DNA from: Flavobacterium sp. N3904
GTDB lineage: Bacteria > Bacteroidota > Bacteroidia > Flavobacteriales > Flavobacteriaceae
NCBI RefSeq assembly: GCF_025947305.1
Contig: NZ_CP110009.1
Span: 4,257,501-4,321,500 of the forward strand
Reading direction: 5' to 3'
DNA length: 64,000 nt
Made by a program: the position numbers and the translations under genes. The notes under the pieces are model-generated. The model ran no database searches. It saw nothing but the letters and a program-made list of their open reading frames with translations, and had not been told where the DNA came from. Shown here piece after piece: positions 16,657 to 25,654 of this stretch. Position 1 is the stretch's first letter; the number at the start of each line of letters is the position of its first letter.

Positions 16657-17661
16657 ATGAATACACAAGACATACAAGCGATACAGTTGCTATTATCAAC
16701 TCCAAAAAAAATTGCCATAATTCCGCATAGAGGTCCAGATGGAGATGCCATGGGCTCTACTTTAGCATTATATCATTTTTTACTAAAAAATAATCATCAT
16801 CCGGTGGTAATTTCTCCAAATGATTTTCCCGAATTTCTAGCTTGGATGCCAGGCTCTGAAACCGTTAAAATTTATGAAAAGGACAAGGAAAATTGCACCA
16901 AAATCCTTGAGGAATCAGAACTTATTTTCACTTTAGATTTTAATGCTCTTCATCGAGTAGGCGAAATGGAACAGGTTTTAGAAAAACTGACCGCTCCTTT
17001 TATTATGATTGATCATCATCAAAAACCCGATGATTATGCCACATATACCTATTCCGATGTTGCATTTGGTTCTACCTGCGAAATGGTCTATAACTTCATT
17101 TGTCTTTTAGACAAAAAACAAGACATTGACAAAACTATTGCTACTTGCATTTATACAGGAATCCTGACTGATTCAGGTTCTTTTCGTTTTCCAAAAACGA
17201 CTGGAACGACCCATAGAATCATTGCCGAATTGATTGACCTTGGAGTAGAAAACACTGTGATTCCCACTTTGCTTTTTGATAATAGTTCCTACAGTCGTTT
17301 GCAATTACTAGGAAGAGCTTTGCAAAACATGAAAGTGATGATGGATCACAAAACATCATATACCTCATTAACACAAGAAGAATTAAACTCTTTTGATTAT
17401 ATAAAAGGAGATACAGAAGGTATTGTCAATTATGGTTTAAGTATAAAAGGAGTTGTTTTTTCAGCTATTTTTATAGAAAATAAAGAAGAAGGAATAATCA
17501 AGATTTCTTTCCGTTCACAAGGTGATTTTGATGTCAATCAGTTTGCCAGAGACCACTTTCAAGGAGGTGGACACAGTAATGCTGCAGGAGGCAAATCAGA
17601 AGTTTCGATGGAAGAAACCCTGCAAAAATTTGAAAGTTTAGTACAAACATTAAAAATATAG
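16657..17661 (+). CDS. DHH/DHHA1 nanoRNase / pAp phosphatase
   Basis: A 334-residue cytosolic phosphoesterase of the NrnA type. It degrades very short oligoribonucleotides and dephosphorylates 3'-phosphoadenosine 5'-phosphate. Metal ligands are visible in HRGPDGDAMGS (24-34), LDFNALHR (93-100) and DHHQKPDD (119-126). The DHHA1 domain ends with GGGHSNAAGG (303-312). Its stop is 3 bp before the gldI start, so it is cotranscribed with gldI and the following prolyl isomerases; the same adjacency occurs in other flavobacteria, to my recollection. Confidence 0.93.
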   Translation: MNTQDIQAIQLLLSTPKKIAIIPHRGPDGDAMGSTLALYHFLLKNNHHPVVISPNDFPEFLAWMPGSETVKIYEKDKENCTKILEESELIFTLDFNALHRVGEMEQVLEKLTAPFIMIDHHQKPDDYATYTYSDVAFGSTCEMVYNFICLLDKKQDIDKTIATCIYTGILTDSGSFRFPKTTGTTHRIIAELIDLGVENTVIPTLLFDNSSYSRLQLLGRALQNMKVMMDHKTSYTSLTQEELNSFDYIKGDTEGIVNYGLSIKGVVFSAIFIENKEEGIIKISFRSQGDFDVNQFARDHFQGGGHSNAAGGKSEVSMEETLQKFESLVQTLKI

Positions 17662-17664
17662 CCC

Positions 17665-18306
17665 ATGAATCATTTCAAAATAGTACTATGTGTATTTTTT
17701 GCAACCGTTTTATTTTCGAGTTGCAAACAGCATCAGGAAGCACGAAGACCCGTTTCACAATCTTCGGGTAGCTTTATGAAACAATCAATAGCGAGAAATA
17801 AAAAATTAAATGCTACCGAAAAAGACCAAATTGACTCGATTATAAAAAGCAATCCTTCTATTAAATACATTGCTTCCAAAAAAGGGTATTGGTACTCCTA
17901 CGAGTCACGAAATCTAACCGACAGCCTTACTCCCAAAAAAGGTGATATCGCATTATTTGATTATGAAATTAAAGATTTAAAAGGAAACATTATATATTCT
18001 GAAGTTGAATTACAAACACAAGTATATAAAGTCGATAAGCAAGATATCATGATGGGATTGAGAGATGGTATAAAATTAATGCGCAAAAATGAAAAAGTAA
18101 ATTTCCTTTTTACATCATTTATGGGATATGGATTTCATGGAGACAATAACAAAATAGGCACAAACGAACCTTTATTTTGCACCGTTACTCTTCACGATTT
18201 TATGCCAGAAGCCACTTATAACGCACAAATTCAATCCAATACAGTTGGAAAAGTAAACACTCCTATAAAAGCCAAATCAATAATCAAAGACACTTTAACA
18301 AACTAA
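17665..18306 (+). CDS. gldI: Gliding motility lipoprotein GldI, FKBP-type prolyl isomerase
   Basis: A 213-residue lipoprotein with signal MNHFKIVLCVFFATVLFSSC and lipidated Cys20. The C-terminal half (about 85-185) is an FKBP-like domain (KKGDIALFDYEIKDLKGN, IMMGLRDGIKLMRKNEKVNFL, YGFHGDNNKIGTNEPL). GldI is a known gliding-motility protein of Flavobacterium, thought to assist folding of periplasmic or outer-membrane Gld/T9SS components. It is followed within 14 bp and then 33 bp by two more prolyl isomerase genes, so the operon is an envelope-folding set. Length and order fit GldI well. Confidence 0.9.
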   Translation: MNHFKIVLCVFFATVLFSSCKQHQEARRPVSQSSGSFMKQSIARNKKLNATEKDQIDSIIKSNPSIKYIASKKGYWYSYESRNLTDSLTPKKGDIALFDYEIKDLKGNIIYSEVELQTQVYKVDKQDIMMGLRDGIKLMRKNEKVNFLFTSFMGYGFHGDNNKIGTNEPLFCTVTLHDFMPEATYNAQIQSNTVGKVNTPIKAKSIIKDTLTN

Positions 18307-18319
18307 AAGAAAAAGCAGA

Positions 18320-19444
18320 ATGAAAAAAAATATTTTATTTGTACTACTACTGATTACAACTTTAATTTCCTGTAATAAAGAACACAATAATTTGCCAGAT
18401 GGTTTATATGCAGAAATTGAAACCAATAAAGGAAGTATTTTACTTGAATTGGATTACAAGAAAGCACCTGTTACTGTTGCTAATTTTATTACTCTTGCAG
18501 AAGGAAATAATGAGTTTATTATGAATGATACCCTAAAAGGAAAACCTTTTTATAATGGATTAAAATTTCATCGAGTTATCAAAGATTTCATGATTCAAGG
18601 TGGAGATCCCCTAGGAACAGGGTCTGGGGATACCGGATATAAATTCAAAGACGAATTTTCTGATCTAAAATTTGATAAAGGAGGAATTTTGGCAATGGCT
18701 AATAATGGACCTGGAACCAATAGCAGCCAATTTTTTATCACGCATCTTGAAACGCCTTGGCTAGATGGAAAACACACCATTTTTGGTCATGTTGTTGATA
18801 ACAATCTTGAAATCGTCAACAAAATAGAGCAAGACGATTATATGAAAAGTGTTACTATAATAAGAAATGGTGAAGAGGCAAAGAAATTTGATGCAATAAA
18901 AATTTTTCATGATTATTTCAAAACAGAATCTGAAGCCCAAAAACAAAAAGTTGCCGCCGAAGCTCAAGCAAAAAAAGAATACGATGCCAAATATAAAGCG
19001 GTTTGTGAACAAAAAGCAGCATCTTTTACAGCATTAAAAAGTAAAGCAACCAAGACATCTACTGGACTTCAATATATTATCACCAAAAAATCAGGTGGCA
19101 AAAAACCAGCAAACGGAGCAACCGTTTATATTCATTACGCAGGTTTTCTGGAGAACGGAACATTGTTTGATTCCAGTATTGAAGAGGTGTCCAAAACTTT
19201 CGGAAAATTTGATCCTGCAAGGGCTGCGGCCAATCAATACACACCAATTCCTTTTCAGGCTGGACGTAAAGATGGTTTAATTCCGGGCTTCATAGAAGGA
19301 ATCGAAAAAATGTCTTTTGGAGACAAAGCCATACTTTTTATACCATCACATTTAGCGTATGGGGAAGCAGGAGCAGGAGATGTTATTCTGCCAAATACCA
19401 ACATTATTTTTGAAATTGAACTATTGGAAACAATGCCTAAATAA
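18320..19444 (+). CDS. Lipoprotein cyclophilin-FKBP fusion prolyl isomerase
   Basis: A 374-residue lipoprotein (signal ending LLLITTLISC, Cys18). A cyclophilin-type domain occupies about 32-195 (FHRVIKDFMIQGGDPLGTGSG, NGPGTNSSQFFITH, GKHTIFGHVV). A Lys/Ala/Glu-rich linker follows, then an FKBP-type domain about 250-374 (VYIHYAGFLENGTLFDSS, GLIPGFIEGIEKMSFGDKA, YGEAGAGDVILPNT). It therefore combines two unrelated prolyl cis-trans isomerase folds in one periplasm-facing protein. It is paralogous to the next gene. Membership in the gldI operon suggests a role in secreted or outer-membrane protein folding. Confidence 0.93.
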   Translation: MKKNILFVLLLITTLISCNKEHNNLPDGLYAEIETNKGSILLELDYKKAPVTVANFITLAEGNNEFIMNDTLKGKPFYNGLKFHRVIKDFMIQGGDPLGTGSGDTGYKFKDEFSDLKFDKGGILAMANNGPGTNSSQFFITHLETPWLDGKHTIFGHVVDNNLEIVNKIEQDDYMKSVTIIRNGEEAKKFDAIKIFHDYFKTESEAQKQKVAAEAQAKKEYDAKYKAVCEQKAASFTALKSKATKTSTGLQYIITKKSGGKKPANGATVYIHYAGFLENGTLFDSSIEEVSKTFGKFDPARAAANQYTPIPFQAGRKDGLIPGFIEGIEKMSFGDKAILFIPSHLAYGEAGAGDVILPNTNIIFEIELLETMPK

Positions 19445-19476
19445 TTAAAAAAAACTGAAATTAAATTTTTAAGAAA

Positions 19477-20544
19477 ATGAAATCAAAAATCGTATTATTA
19501 TTCTTTTTAGGGCTTATTAATTTACAAGCACAAACCACCAAAAAACCAGTTGCAACAAAAAAACAGGCTGCAACCGTAAAAGCTCCAGTAGCACAAGAAG
19601 GTATTTTTGCAACAATCGCAACCAATAAAGGAAATATAACTGTACAATTATTCTACAAAGAAGCACCAGTAACAGTTGCCAATTTCATTACACTGGCTGA
19701 AGGTACAAATCCATATGTCACTGTCAATAACCTAAAAGGAAAACCTTTTTTTGATGGTTTAAAATTTCATAGAGTAATTAACGATTTTATGATTCAAGGC
19801 GGCGACCCTTTAGGAAATGGATCCGGTGATCCTGGTTATGCGTTCAAAGATGAATTTACTTCTTTAAAATTTGACAAAGCAGGAGTTCTGGCAATGGCAA
19901 ATTCTGGACCGGGTACAAACGGAAGCCAATTTTTTATCACACATAAAGAAACGCCATGGTTAAATGGGAAACACACCATTTATGGCCAGGTTACCCAAGG
20001 AATGTCTGTAGTCAATGCCATTGTTCAAGATGATATCATTACAAAAATTACTATTACTAGAAAAGGAGATGCAGCAAAGAAATTTGATGCTGTAAAGGTA
20101 TTGGCAGATTATTACGCAAATAAAGGGGTCGAAGAAAAAACAAAATTAGAAAAAGAAGAAAAGGAAAGAGCCGCTGCCAATGAAATTGCATTAAAAGAAT
20201 TTGCCAATGGTCAAACAACCGCAAGCGGATTAAAATACATTGTTTTAAAAGAAGGAACAGGATCTACACCTACAATAACCAGTAATGTAAAAGTACATTA
20301 TACCGGGAGTTTCAATAATGGAAAAGTATTTGACAGTAGTGTTCAACGTGGAGAACCAATAGATTTTAATTTAAATCAGGTCATTAAAGGCTGGACAGAA
20401 GGACTTCAATTGATGAAAGAAGGTGCCAAATATAAATTTTATATCCCTTATACTTTAGCTTATGGAGAAAGAGGCTATCCAGGTGCTATTCCTCCAAAAA
20501 GTGATTTAATATTTGAAGTAGAATTGATTAAAATAAATCAATAA
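19477..20544 (+). CDS. Periplasmic cyclophilin-FKBP fusion prolyl isomerase
   Basis: A 355-residue protein with a signal peptide (MKSKIVLLFFLGLINLQAQ) and no lipobox, so probably soluble in the periplasm. The cyclophilin-type domain is about 42-205 (FHRVINDFMIQGGDPLGNGSG, SGPGTNGSQFFITH). The FKBP-type domain is about 245-355 (VKVHYTGSFNNGKVFDSS, GWTEGLQLMKEGAKYKF, YGERGYPGAIPPKSDLIFE). It is a tandem paralogue of the preceding lipoprotein: same domain order, different localisation. It is last in the operon, ended by a terminator at 20564. Confidence 0.93.
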   Translation: MKSKIVLLFFLGLINLQAQTTKKPVATKKQAATVKAPVAQEGIFATIATNKGNITVQLFYKEAPVTVANFITLAEGTNPYVTVNNLKGKPFFDGLKFHRVINDFMIQGGDPLGNGSGDPGYAFKDEFTSLKFDKAGVLAMANSGPGTNGSQFFITHKETPWLNGKHTIYGQVTQGMSVVNAIVQDDIITKITITRKGDAAKKFDAVKVLADYYANKGVEEKTKLEKEEKERAAANEIALKEFANGQTTASGLKYIVLKEGTGSTPTITSNVKVHYTGSFNNGKVFDSSVQRGEPIDFNLNQVIKGWTEGLQLMKEGAKYKFYIPYTLAYGERGYPGAIPPKSDLIFEVELIKINQ

Positions 20545-20563
20545 AAAACTAAATCCATAAATA

Positions 20564-20595
20564 AAACCCGATAGCTTTTTAAATCTGTCGGGTTT
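20564..20595 (+). terminator. Terminator of the gldI operon
   Basis: Perfect 8-bp stem AAACCCGA / TCGGGTTT with a 16-nt loop, 19 bp after the stop codon at 20544; the next gene is convergent, so it may serve both directions. Confidence 0.7.
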
Positions 20596-20618
20596 CTTCA
20601 TTTATAGAACTAACTCTG

Positions 20619-21056
20619 TTACTTTTTAAACTTCCAATCAAATTCGTCTTTTGCATTAATTATAGCGCCAATTTCAAATTTTACAACTTCCTCAAATTCG
20701 GTTTGGAGAATAATCCAATTCTCTTCATTAAAATAATTTTCGAAAGTATCAAACTCCTCCTGAGTAAATTTTACAATCCCTTTTTGTGCTAAATCTTTTT
20801 TAACATCCGTAATCTTTCTATTGATTATTTTATTGCCAAACAATTCTAAATCCTGACTTGAAGCCACTAAATATCCTAATTTTAGTTCTTCATCTTTATA
20901 AAAAGTCAATCGGATTTTTAAAGAATTATAGGAGAAAATTACATTGTCATCTTCGTCCTTGTAATTTCTGTTGGGTTTACCATAAATGGCTATAACATCA
21001 TTTTGCTTCATTCCGAAAATGAGCTTGTCAATTCCGATTTTAGGGTTTATTTTCAT
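20619..21056 (-). CDS. Small cytosolic protein, unknown
   Basis: A 145-residue protein without signal peptide or membrane helix, rich in Glu/Lys/Asp. The N-terminal stretch IGIDKLIFGMKQNDVIAIYGKPNR resembles the FGM..VxxxLGxP turn seen in small BamE-like or immunity-type folds, but I do not assign a family. It is a single gene convergent with the gldI operon and divergent from the kinase cluster. Confidence 0.7.
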   Translation of the reverse strand: MKINPKIGIDKLIFGMKQNDVIAIYGKPNRNYKDEDDNVIFSYNSLKIRLTFYKDEELKLGYLVASSQDLELFGNKIINRKITDVKKDLAQKGIVKFTQEEFDTFENYFNEENWIILQTEFEEVVKFEIGAIINAKDEFDWKFKK

Positions 21057-21192
21057 TGTAGCTTGATTATATTTTTTCTAATTTGCTTCATACAAAGGTA
21101 TTCTTTTTAATTTAAATCTGATTTTTTTTGATTTTTAAACAAAAATATCAAATTGATAATTTATAAGTATTTTATTGGTAATAATTAATTTT

Positions 21193-21221
21193 AACGTATT
21201 TAAACTATATAATTATACGTT
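21193..21221. promoter_or_regulatory. Inverted repeat upstream of the kinase promoter
   Basis: AACGTAT (21193-21199) and ATACGTT (21215-21221) form a perfect 7-bp inverted repeat whose half-sites are 22 bp apart centre to centre, about two helical turns. It sits just upstream of the likely promoter of the first TPR kinase, so it is a candidate operator. Confidence 0.35.
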
Positions 21222-21233
21222 TTGACACACTTT

Positions 21234-21267
21234 TTGCTTTAAGTACTTTAAGATATATCTATATTTG
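21234..21267 (+). promoter_or_regulatory. Probable promoter of the TPR-kinase cluster
   Basis: TTTTG (to 21236) followed after 23 bp by TATATTTG (21260-21267), a full TAnnTTTG match. The start codon at 21348 would have a leader of about 75 nt. Confidence 0.55.
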
Positions 21268-21347
21268 TCTAAACAATATTTAAAAACACTTATTTCTTAA
21301 AAAGAAAATCATCCAAAAAAGGTTAAAACAATCAATTGCTGCTTATT

Positions 21348-23684
21348 ATGAACCATTTAATTAAAATATTGATTTCTATTTACAGCATTTTAATTATTGG
21401 TAATTCTCTGTATGGACAAAACAATATGCAGTCAACTGAAATATTAAAATCAAGCTTACAAAAAGCTACTATAGATACTCTTAAAACAAACATTCTTAAT
21501 CTTAACGAAATTGCCAATACCTATTTTAAACAAAATAATAATTCAAAAGCACTAGAATACTACAACAAATCACTTGCCCTGAATTCAAAAATAAAGGACT
21601 CGGATGGTTATGCATATTGCCTTTCAAACATCGCGATAATTTATTCAAAAGAAAGGCAATACCCAAAAGCTGTAAATTATTTTACAAAAGCCCTAGACAA
21701 TTATGACAAATCCCAAATTGATAAAATTGACAATACTCTTAAGCAATTAAGTAAAACCTATCTATTGTTAGCAGGAGTTGAACCGAAAAACAGAAAAAAA
21801 TACATCTATCTCTCTACCCAAACTTTAGAGCGAATCTCTAGCAAACAAAAACAATATTCACAATCTGTAGAAGCACTAAAAGAACAGCTTCAAAAAACAA
21901 CTGTAGATACCACAAAAATTAGCCTCCTGAATAGGTTATCCAGTAGTTATTTTTACATCAACCCAAAAGAAGGAATTCGATATGGTGAAGCTGCATTAAA
22001 ACTGGCAACAAAAATAAAATGGCTAAAAGGAATCGCACTAGCAAATGACAATCTTGGCGTGTGCCAATGGGTTTTAACAGACTATATCAAAGCGCTTAAC
22101 TATTTCTACAAATCATTATCCACTTATAAAAAATTAAAAGATTTAAACGGGATTTCTTCTACTTATAACAATTTAGGATTAATCAATGTTGAGATAAAAA
22201 AATACGCTCAAGCCTTTATATTTTTCAATCAAGCCTTTGAGATAAATAAAAAAACCGGCAATAAAATATTGATGGTTTATAATCTGAATAATATTGCTAT
22301 GGCATATTACAATCAAAAAAAATATGCCAAAGCCCTTGAATATTATTCTAAGTCAAAAGTATTAAACGAATCCATGAATGATTTAAATGGTCTTGCCTAT
22401 TGTTACGCCAAAATTGGAACAATTTATTCTGATCAGAATGATTACGCAAAAGGTCTTGACTATTATAAAAAAGCATTACGCTATCTTGATAAAGGTCAAT
22501 CTTACAACATAGGAAATACCTATCTGGAAATGGGAATCACATTTCACAAAATGGCTTTGGTAAATCCCAACAATACAGCTCAATTATTGACAAAATCAGT
22601 GATTTTTTTGAACAAATCTCTTAAATTGTTTATAGAATTAGGCGTATTAGACAAACAGAATAGCTGTTATTTTGAACTATATAAAATTTTAAAAGAACAA
22701 GGCAACTATAGTGATGCATTAACCTATTTTGACAAATACACTTCACTAAAAGATTCAATTAACTTAAATGAAAATGAGAATAAAATTGCCAATATTCTAT
22801 CTACTCGTAAAATTGAATTAAAAGACAAAAAAATTGAGATTCAAAATCTTAAAATAAAAAATGCTTTTAGAAAAGTATATTTATTAGTAACTATAACTGG
22901 AATAGTTGCCATACTACTTATTGTGTTTTTTTGGTTGTACATAACCAAACGAAATGTCAATTACCAACTTGTAGTAAAAAACAAAATAATATCAAACATT
23001 AATAATCAAAAAGACAAGTTCTTCTCTATAATAGCAAATGATTTACGAGGACCTTTCAATGGTTTTCTAGGATTAACAGAATTATTAGCTGAAGATCTTG
23101 ATAGTATGAACAATGATGAAATAAAACTTGCCGCAGTGACAATGAAAAACTCGGCAACAAATTTAAATCGATTATTGGAAAACTTGCTAGAATGGTCCAG
23201 AATGGAACAAGGACTAATACCTTTTGCTCCTCAAGAAATTAAATTAAAAGCAGTCGTATCAGAGTGTATAGCTACTTTTGAAGATGCGGCCAAAACAAAA
23301 GAAATAACAATAAATACTGAAATATCAACAAACACAATGGTTTTTGCAGATAATAATATTCTACATGCCATAATTAGAAATATCTTATCAAATGCTGTAA
23401 AATTCACGCCACATGGTGGCAAAATAGTTGTTCATGGCGAAGAAGATGAAAATAAAACGACGATTTCTATAACCGATTCGGGAATTGGAATGAATACTAT
23501 AATACTAGAAAACTTATTTCGCTTGAATGTGCAAACCAACAGAAAAAGCACCAATGAAGAGCCAAGTACCGGTTTAGGATTAATTCTTTGTAAAGAGTTT
23601 GTAGAAAAACATGGAGGAAAAATTTGGGCAAAAAGCGAGGAGAAAAAAGGAACTACTTTTTTTATTAATTTACCAAAACACTAA
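21348..23684 (+). CDS. TPR-sensor histidine kinase homologue with His replaced by Asn
   Basis: A 778-residue protein from the ATG at 21348; an upstream in-frame TTG adds only four residues. It has a signal peptide (to about residue 25), then two blocks of TPR repeats (about 30-170 and 180-440), a helical linker, one membrane helix (about 510-532), a HisKA-like dimerisation segment and a C-terminal HATPase domain. The HATPase keeps the N box (NILSNAVKFTP), G1 (DSGIGM) and G2 (STGLGLILC). The H box reads IIANDLRGPF: residue 564, codon AAT at 23037-23039, is Asn where both neighbouring paralogues have His. It probably binds ATP but cannot be phosphorylated at the usual site. It has an extra N-terminal TPR block compared with its paralogues and no receiver domain. 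Confidence 0.9.
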   Translation: MNHLIKILISIYSILIIGNSLYGQNNMQSTEILKSSLQKATIDTLKTNILNLNEIANTYFKQNNNSKALEYYNKSLALNSKIKDSDGYAYCLSNIAIIYSKERQYPKAVNYFTKALDNYDKSQIDKIDNTLKQLSKTYLLLAGVEPKNRKKYIYLSTQTLERISSKQKQYSQSVEALKEQLQKTTVDTTKISLLNRLSSSYFYINPKEGIRYGEAALKLATKIKWLKGIALANDNLGVCQWVLTDYIKALNYFYKSLSTYKKLKDLNGISSTYNNLGLINVEIKKYAQAFIFFNQAFEINKKTGNKILMVYNLNNIAMAYYNQKKYAKALEYYSKSKVLNESMNDLNGLAYCYAKIGTIYSDQNDYAKGLDYYKKALRYLDKGQSYNIGNTYLEMGITFHKMALVNPNNTAQLLTKSVIFLNKSLKLFIELGVLDKQNSCYFELYKILKEQGNYSDALTYFDKYTSLKDSINLNENENKIANILSTRKIELKDKKIEIQNLKIKNAFRKVYLLVTITGIVAILLIVFFWLYITKRNVNYQLVVKNKIISNINNQKDKFFSIIANDLRGPFNGFLGLTELLAEDLDSMNNDEIKLAAVTMKNSATNLNRLLENLLEWSRMEQGLIPFAPQEIKLKAVVSECIATFEDAAKTKEITINTEISTNTMVFADNNILHAIIRNILSNAVKFTPHGGKIVVHGEEDENKTTISITDSGIGMNTIILENLFRLNVQTNRKSTNEEPSTGLGLILCKEFVEKHGGKIWAKSEEKKGTTFFINLPKH

Positions 23685-23720
23685 AATTTATTTATCTTTA
23701 TATATCCAAAAAAAAATATA

Positions 23721-25625
23721 ATGAAAAAAATAATTATACTTTTTTTAATTTTCACAAACCATCTCATCTTTTCTCAAAAAAGTAAGGATCAAATAATTGA
23801 TTCCCTAAATATAGAATTAAATCATACAAAAGAAGACACTGTAAAAGTCAAAATACTAAATCAACTATCTGCTTTAAATTCATTCAAAAATGCTGACCTA
23901 GGCTTAAATTATGCAAAAAAAGCGCTAATACTTTCCAATGCACTAAACTATAATAAAGGAATAGCCTATTCTTATAATAATTTTAGCATATATTATTGGT
24001 TAAAGACTGATTTCCCCAGAGCATTAAATTATGCTTATAAAGCATTGAAAATTCATGAAGAAGAAAATGACAAAAAAGGAATTGCAAGTGCAAACAATAG
24101 CCTTGGTATAATATATATAGAATACAAAAATTACAAACTGGCTCTTAAATTCTATACAAAAGCATTAAAAGTTAGTAAAGAAATAAATGATACAAAATCT
24201 ACTGCTACCTATTTAAACAATATTGGCGATGTCTATTTAAGACAAAAAAACTATTCAAAAGCATTATATTATTTTGAGCAGGCAATCAAAACAAATACGT
24301 TTCGCAAAGATAGTTTTGAATCCGGATTGAATTACACCAATATTGGTATTACATACAATTTTTTAAAACAGTATAAAAAATCTATTGAAGCCATTAATAA
24401 ATCGGTATTAATTTACAAAAATGATTCTAGTTTATACAATGGTTTCAACAAACTTGAATTTGGAAAATCATACTACTATCTGGCATTAAACGAAAAAAAC
24501 CAGGCTAAAAAAGACCAGTTGTTACAAAAATCACTCGATTATGTAAATGAATCCATGCATATTTTCAAAAGGGAAAAATCGTTAATCGATATCAAAGATG
24601 CCTATCTCTATTTATCAAAAATAAAGAAAGAACAAGGCAAACATCATGAAGCCTTAGACTATTTTGAAAAAAGTACCCACTTAAATGATTCTATTTTCTC
24701 AAGTGAAAATAGTACACAAATAAATCTCTTGGAATCACAAAGAGAAATAGAATTGCGAGACAAAAAAATAGAGATACAAAATCTGAAAATAAAAAATGAT
24801 TCCCGAAAAGTTTATTTGTTGGTTACGATAACAATAGCTGTGGGCGTTCTGCTGGGATTATTCTTTTGGTTGTATCTATCCAAAAGGAGAACAAATGTGC
24901 AACTAGAAGAAAAAAACAAAACCATATCCAACATCAACAAACAAAAAGACAAATTTTTCTCAATTATTGCTCATGATTTAAGAGGCCCTTTTAATGGATT
25001 CTTAGGTTTAACAGAGTTATTGGCAGAAGACCTTAATACCATGACATCCGAAGAAATACAATTTGCGGCAGCAAGTATGAAAAACTCTGCAGCCAATTTA
25101 AATCGATTACTGGAGAACTTACTCGAATGGTCTAGAATGGAACAAGGATTAATACCGTTTGCTCCACAGCAAAACAAATTAAAATCTGTAGTTGACGAAT
25201 GTATCATAACCCTCAAAGATGCTGCCGATAAAAAAGAAATAAAAATCAATGAAAATATTGACAATAAAACCATTGTTTTTGCAGACAACAATATTCTTCA
25301 TGCTGTAATTCGAAATATTTTGTCGAATGCTATAAAGTTTACTCCAAAAGGAGGAACAATAGCGATTCAAGGAAAAGAAGACAACAAAAAAACTACAATT
25401 TCAATAACAGATTCTGGCATAGGAATGAATTCAAAAATGGTTGATAATTTATTCCGCCTCGATGTGCAAACCAATAGAAAAGGAACTAACGATGAACCTA
25501 GTACGGGTTTAGGGCTTATACTTTGCAGAGAATTTATAGAAAAGCATAGTGGTAAAATTTGGGTTGAAAGTGAAGAAGGAAAAGGAACAACGTTTTATTT
25601 TAGTTTTCCTAAAGCGTTACAATAA
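23721..25625 (+). CDS. TPR-sensor histidine kinase
   Basis: A 634-residue sensor kinase. It has a signal peptide (MKKIIILFLIFTNHLIFSQ), about six TPR repeats facing the periplasm (about 40-330), a membrane helix (about 364-386) and HisKA with phosphoacceptor His418 (IIAHDLRGPFNGF). The HATPase domain carries NILSNAIKFTP, DSGIGM and STGLGLILC. No response regulator is nearby, so the partner is unknown. It is a tandem paralogue of the genes on both sides (37 bp and 29 bp gaps), most similar from the membrane helix onward. It is probably cotranscribed with the first kinase gene. Confidence 0.92.
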   Translation: MKKIIILFLIFTNHLIFSQKSKDQIIDSLNIELNHTKEDTVKVKILNQLSALNSFKNADLGLNYAKKALILSNALNYNKGIAYSYNNFSIYYWLKTDFPRALNYAYKALKIHEEENDKKGIASANNSLGIIYIEYKNYKLALKFYTKALKVSKEINDTKSTATYLNNIGDVYLRQKNYSKALYYFEQAIKTNTFRKDSFESGLNYTNIGITYNFLKQYKKSIEAINKSVLIYKNDSSLYNGFNKLEFGKSYYYLALNEKNQAKKDQLLQKSLDYVNESMHIFKREKSLIDIKDAYLYLSKIKKEQGKHHEALDYFEKSTHLNDSIFSSENSTQINLLESQREIELRDKKIEIQNLKIKNDSRKVYLLVTITIAVGVLLGLFFWLYLSKRRTNVQLEEKNKTISNINKQKDKFFSIIAHDLRGPFNGFLGLTELLAEDLNTMTSEEIQFAAASMKNSAANLNRLLENLLEWSRMEQGLIPFAPQQNKLKSVVDECIITLKDAADKKEIKINENIDNKTIVFADNNILHAVIRNILSNAIKFTPKGGTIAIQGKEDNKKTTISITDSGIGMNSKMVDNLFRLDVQTNRKGTNDEPSTGLGLILCREFIEKHSGKIWVESEEGKGTTFYFSFPKALQ

Positions 25626-25654
25626 TTTAATGTATTTTTGAGAAAAAATCTTTA

